A DNA stretch of 8,514 nucleotides, taken from the NCBI GenBank assembly GCA_045106295.1, contig JBGCEI010000076.1, forward strand, positions 1-8,514, read 5' to 3'. The position numbers and the translations under genes were made by a program. Positions 5,344 to 8,514 of this stretch are shown here, one piece after another (within the stretch, counting starts at the first letter, position 1; each line of letters opens with the position of its first letter). The notes beneath the pieces were generated by a model. That model did not search any database and was not told where the DNA came from. It saw only the letters and a program-made list of their open reading frames with translations. Origin of the DNA: WTJX01 sp045106295. Its GTDB lineage: Bacteria > Bacteroidota > Bacteroidia > Cytophagales > JAAEPT01.

Positions 5344-7107
5344 TTAGTTCACCATTTTATACTGCATATCATGTAGTTGTTTGTAGTGTTTGTTGTTTGC
5401 TAATAAATCTTGGTGAGACCCAGATTCAATGATTGTTCCTTTTTCCATCACCAAAATGCTGTCTGCCTTTTGGATAGTAGACAATCTGTGTGCGATTACA
5501 ATAGCCGTTCTATTGTCCATGAGTTTGTCAATTGCCTGCTGAATCAATGCCTCTGACTCAGAATCAATAGAAGAAGTTGCTTCGTCTAATACAATTATTT
5601 TAGGATCGTAGACCACCACCCTAATGAAAGCTAATAATTGTCTTTGACCAACAGAAAGGTTGCTTCCTCTTTCTTGAAGCACATAATCCAATCCACCAGG
5701 TAGGTTGTTAATAAATGAATCAGCTCCAATGAGCTTAGCAGCTTCAATTACACGTTCTTTACTAATCGAGCGATTCCGTAAGGTGATGTTATCGTAAATA
5801 GAAGCTGAAAATAAGAACACATCTTGTTGTACCACACCAATTGATTTTCGGAGGTGTTCTAGTTGATATTTATCAATAGAATGTCCATCAATAGCGATTG
5901 TTCCTTTATGAATGCTGTAGAATTTATTCAATAAATTAATGATAGTAGATTTTCCTGCACCAGTAGAACCTACAATGGCTAGTTTTTCTCCTGCTTTTAA
6001 ATTAAAAGAAACACCCTTTAAAATGTCCTCTCCTTCGTTGTAAGCAAACCATACGTTGTCAAAAGAAATAGCTCCTTGTATGGTGTCTGGTGATAATGAA
6101 CCTTCATTGTCTATGAAGTCATTGTTGTCTAGTAGTTTAATAACCCGTGCCGTACTTACAATTCCCATTTGTAGAGTATTGAACCGGTCAGCAATTAGTC
6201 GGATAGGTCTAAAAAACATCGCTAAATACATAATGAACATAATCAGTTCACCTTGTCCATTTACCCAACCATCCAACACACCATTAGAACCTCGCCATAC
6301 CACTAAACCTACACCGATGGCACTAATCATTTCTGCCACAGGAAAATAAATAGAGTAGTAATTTACCGTCTTTACATTCGCCTCTTTATGTACTTCATTT
6401 ATGGCTTTAAATTTCTTGTACTCTCGTTCTTCTGCATTGAAAATCTGGACTACCATCATTCCTGAAATGCGTTCTTGAACAAACGTATTCAGTTTAGAAA
6501 CGGCGTTTCTAACATCGGTAAACGCTACTTTTATTTTCTCTTTGAATACATAAGTGGCAAATAGCATGAAAGGAAGTGTCGCAAAACTCAAGAGAGCCAG
6601 TCTCCAATTCAATAAGACCATCGCTGTAATAATAAAGAGTAACTGAAAGATATCAGCCAACATAGCTGCTATTCCTTGAGAAAATACCTCAGACAGTGTT
6701 TCAATATCTGATACATTTCTAGTAACGAGTTGCCCAATTGGTGTTTTGTCAAAAAACTGTGTTTTTAATTTAATCACGTGATGGTACAAACGTATTCTGA
6801 TGTTATTGACAATATTTTGTCCCAACCAACTAGAGAGGTAAATGATAAAGTATTGTAAAATACTTTCAAGAAACAATACACCAATTGCTAAAAGGATAAC
6901 GAATTGAAAGTTCTCATAATCACCTAGCGTGAGGTATTTGTCGATGGCATATTTACCAATAAGGACAGGTTTTAATATGGCACTAGCGCTTGCAATTAAC
7001 ATAAGTACTAAAAGTAAGACAGCTGTTCCAAGATAGGGCTTCATAAAGCCTAATAACCTTTTTAAAACTTTCCAGTCAAACTTGTTTCCTTTTTGTTGTT
7101 CTTGCAT
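5344..7107 (-). CDS. ABC exporter half-transporter (MsbA/MdlB-like, membrane domain fused to ATPase)
   Basis: A 587-residue polypeptide with six membrane helices followed by one nucleotide-binding domain, the layout of type IV ABC exporters that work as dimers in the inner membrane, exporting lipids, peptides or drugs. The membrane domain spans about 15-320 and includes the coupling-helix-like stretch TPIGQLVTRNVSDIETL (122-138). In the ATPase domain Y356 is the A-loop aromatic, Walker A is GSTGAGKST (380-388), the Q-loop is VVQQD (425-429), the signature is LSVGQ (484-488), Walker B is IIVLDE (504-509), the D-loop is SSID (512-515) and the H-loop His is H540. Only the second Gly of canonical LSGGQ is changed, to Val, a tolerated variant; all catalytic residues are intact, so a homodimer would have two active sites. 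It lies 31 bases after lysA and 55 before the GyrI-like gene. Substrate cannot be told from sequence. Confidence 0.95.
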   Translation of the reverse strand: MQEQQKGNKFDWKVLKRLLGFMKPYLGTAVLLLVLMLIASASAILKPVLIGKYAIDKYLTLGDYENFQFVILLAIGVLFLESILQYFIIYLSSWLGQNIVNNIRIRLYHHVIKLKTQFFDKTPIGQLVTRNVSDIETLSEVFSQGIAAMLADIFQLLFIITAMVLLNWRLALLSFATLPFMLFATYVFKEKIKVAFTDVRNAVSKLNTFVQERISGMMVVQIFNAEEREYKKFKAINEVHKEANVKTVNYYSIYFPVAEMISAIGVGLVVWRGSNGVLDGWVNGQGELIMFIMYLAMFFRPIRLIADRFNTLQMGIVSTARVIKLLDNNDFIDNEGSLSPDTIQGAISFDNVWFAYNEGEDILKGVSFNLKAGEKLAIVGSTGAGKSTIINLLNKFYSIHKGTIAIDGHSIDKYQLEHLRKSIGVVQQDVFLFSASIYDNITLRNRSISKERVIEAAKLIGADSFINNLPGGLDYVLQERGSNLSVGQRQLLAFIRVVVYDPKIIVLDEATSSIDSESEALIQQAIDKLMDNRTAIVIAHRLSTIQKADSILVMEKGTIIESGSHQDLLANNKHYKQLHDMQYKMVN

Positions 7108-7138
7108 CTATTGCGTAAGTAGTTCTGTTTTAACCTAT

Positions 7139-8359
7139 TTAGTCTAATTCTGGTTCAAAACCAGTCTGGTTTCTCATTAAATCTTCAAACTCATCTCTTT
7201 TTCTGATCAGGTGACCTTCTCCCTTGTGCCACATGACCTGTGCTGGTCGTAACCTAGAGTTGAAGTTAGAACCCATTTCAAAACCATAAGCCCCTGCATT
7301 TTTAAATACAAGGTAGTCACCAACTCGTACTTCAGATAACTCTCTGTCTACCGCAAATGTATCCGTTTCACAGATGTAGCCTACAATGTTGTAAATCTTC
7401 TTTTCCCCATCAGGATTAGAAATGTTATTAATCTGATGGAAAGAATCATAAAACATTGGTCTGATTAAATGATTGAACCCTGAATTTACTCCCGCAAACA
7501 CACAGGCAGGAGTAGGTTTTACGACATTGGTCTGCACCACAAAGTTTCCCGATTCACTCACCATAAATTTCCCTGGCTCAAACCAAATTTCTAACTCTCT
7601 TCCATAGTCTGCACAGAATGCAGTAAAAGCAGCTTTCATTTTTACCCCCAGTTTCTTGTAGTCAGTTGATGGGTCCCCTTCTTTGTAAGGAACCTTAAAT
7701 CCACTCCCGAAATCTAAAAACCTTAGATCCTTAAATTCTTGCGCACACTCAAACAATACATTCGCTCCCTTTAGGAATACATCAGTGTCTAAAATATCAG
7801 AACCGGTATGTACATGAAGCCCTTCTACTAGCAAGTTGTATTTTTCTACTACTGCAACTATTTCTTTGAACTGAAGGATAGAGATTCCGAATTTAGAGCC
7901 TACATGCCCTACTTGAATATTGGCGTTTCCACCCGCTTGAATGTGTGGATTTATACGAATACAAATAGGGTAGGAGTTACCGTATTTCTTCCCAAATTGT
8001 TCTAAAAAAGGAATGTTGTCTATGTTAATGTGTACGCCAATTCCTTTGGCTTCTTCTATCTCTTTAAAATCAACACAGTTGGGCGTAAAGATGATGTCTT
8101 CTTTTTTGAAACCAGCCTGTAAACCCATCTGAACTTCGTTTACACTCACACAATCCATTCCTGAACCCAACTTTCTTAACAGCTTAAGCACAGAAAGGTT
8201 AGTACACGCCTTAGAAGCATATTTTAATTTCAGGTTCATTCCATCAAATGCATTCGTTAATGCATGGTATTGAGAAATGATCTTCTCAGAATCATAAACG
8301 TACAACGGAGCGCCGTAGGTTTCTGCTAATTGTGTTAACTCACTGTTAGAAATAGACAT
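7139..8359 (-). CDS. lysA: Diaminopimelate decarboxylase
   Basis: Pyridoxal-phosphate enzyme that decarboxylates meso-diaminopimelate to L-lysine, the last step of that pathway, in the cytosol. It has 406 residues, near the family norm. The fold type III alanine-racemase-like barrel shows the PLP lysine K50 in KLKYASKACTN, the GLHVHTGSD loop (H182, H184), the phosphate-binding glycines as DFGSGFKVPY (216-225) instead of the more common GGG, and EPGKFMVSESG (261-271). The C-terminal beta domain has the catalytic Cys in CETDTFA (C330, E331) and GAYGFEMGSNFNSR with the substrate-facing Tyr (Y358). The DFGSG and CETD variants fit the Bacteroidota type. Carboxynorspermidine decarboxylase and ornithine/arginine decarboxylases are related, but the HVHTGSD, EPG and CE motifs together favour LysA. 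A promoter candidate lies about 27 bases upstream, and it is probably the first gene of a three-gene transcript. Confidence 0.94.
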   Translation of the reverse strand: MSISNSELTQLAETYGAPLYVYDSEKIISQYHALTNAFDGMNLKLKYASKACTNLSVLKLLRKLGSGMDCVSVNEVQMGLQAGFKKEDIIFTPNCVDFKEIEEAKGIGVHINIDNIPFLEQFGKKYGNSYPICIRINPHIQAGGNANIQVGHVGSKFGISILQFKEIVAVVEKYNLLVEGLHVHTGSDILDTDVFLKGANVLFECAQEFKDLRFLDFGSGFKVPYKEGDPSTDYKKLGVKMKAAFTAFCADYGRELEIWFEPGKFMVSESGNFVVQTNVVKPTPACVFAGVNSGFNHLIRPMFYDSFHQINNISNPDGEKKIYNIVGYICETDTFAVDRELSEVRVGDYLVFKNAGAYGFEMGSNFNSRLRPAQVMWHKGEGHLIRKRDEFEDLMRNQTGFEPELD

Positions 8360-8385
8360 AGTATCCAGATCAAAATTTTAAAGCT

Positions 8386-8415
8386 CAAAGGTAAGAGAAA
8401 AATAGATGGAGAGAA
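8386..8415 (-). promoter_or_regulatory. Candidate Bacteroidota-type promoter for lysA
   Basis: TACCTTTG (8393-8386) on the minus strand is an exact match to the -7 consensus TAnnTTTG. TTC stands 19 bases upstream (8415-8413), the same near-consensus -33 triplet and spacing as at the nuoI candidate. Transcription from near 8379 would give a leader of about 20 bases to the lysA ATG. No riboswitch-sized leader is present, so a lysine riboswitch is excluded for this start. Confidence 0.5.
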
Positions 8416-8480
8416 GAAGAATAGAGTGAATAGTTTCCACATTTTGGAAGTGAAGAAGCGCTTTTTCTTTTTTATGTTTG

Positions 8481-8514
8481 GGGCATGCCCTTCGGTACAG
8501 GCTTTCGGCAGTCC
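8481..8514. repeat. Edge of a GC-rich palindromic intergenic repeat
   Basis: The last 34 bases are abruptly GC-rich in an AT-rich setting. They begin with the perfect palindrome GGGCATGCCC (8481-8490) and continue with two TTCGG copies (8491-8495 and 8504-8508) around ACAGGC. From memory, GGGCATGCCCTTCGG followed by CTTTCGG is a pattern recurring between genes in many Bacteroidota genomes, a REP-like element. The window ends inside it, so full length, the second arm and any role (terminator, repeat family) cannot be judged. Confidence 0.45.

Noticed and set aside
6056..6349. Plus-strand open frame of 97 codons
   Set aside because: It is opposite the exporter's membrane domain and linker; a shadow frame.

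Overview
The window looks like chromosomal DNA from a member of the Bacteroidota, probably near the Flavobacteriales. The support is low GC with A/T-rich leaders, two candidate promoters matching the Bacteroidota -7 box TAnnTTTG, protein variants I associate with that phylum (a DEVD-box RhlE-like helicase, a DFGSG/CETD-type LysA), and a GC-rich palindromic intergenic repeat at the right edge. The phylum is well supported; anything finer is inference. All seven long genes, and one small one too short for routine calling, lie on the minus strand, so the biological reading order runs from right to left.

Right block (8514 to 4733): a repeat fragment at the edge, a candidate promoter, then lysA (diaminopimelate decarboxylase), an ABC exporter half-transporter 31 bases downstream, and a membrane-anchored protein resembling the GyrI effector-binding fold 55 bases further on. 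A hairpin follows immediately. The tight spacing suggests one transcript: the last step of lysine synthesis, an exporter, and a possible small-molecule-binding partner. The functional link between the last two is inference.

Middle block (4732 to 2673): a 277-base spacer with no gene, a DEAD-box family RNA helicase whose motif II reads DEVD, then about 480 bases holding one 56-codon small ORF that I consider plausible but unproven.

Left block (2672 to 1): nuoI, nuoJ, nuoK and the N-terminal half of nuoL, with overlapping junctions (8 bases, 4 bases, 1 base). These encode a peripheral-arm iron-sulfur subunit and three membrane-arm subunits of respiratory complex I (NDH-1). nuoL runs off the left edge, and nuoM and nuoN would be expected beyond it. 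nuoH is not upstream of nuoI as in the usual order; instead nuoI has its own candidate promoter, so the complex I genes appear split here. NuoI also carries a Pro/Lys-rich C-terminal extension of roughly 100 residues.

This is mainly housekeeping DNA. I see no CRISPR array, tRNA, rRNA, complete mobile element or evident defence system. The most interesting points are the NuoI tail with the split nuo cluster, the small ORF, and the exporter/GyrI-like pair.
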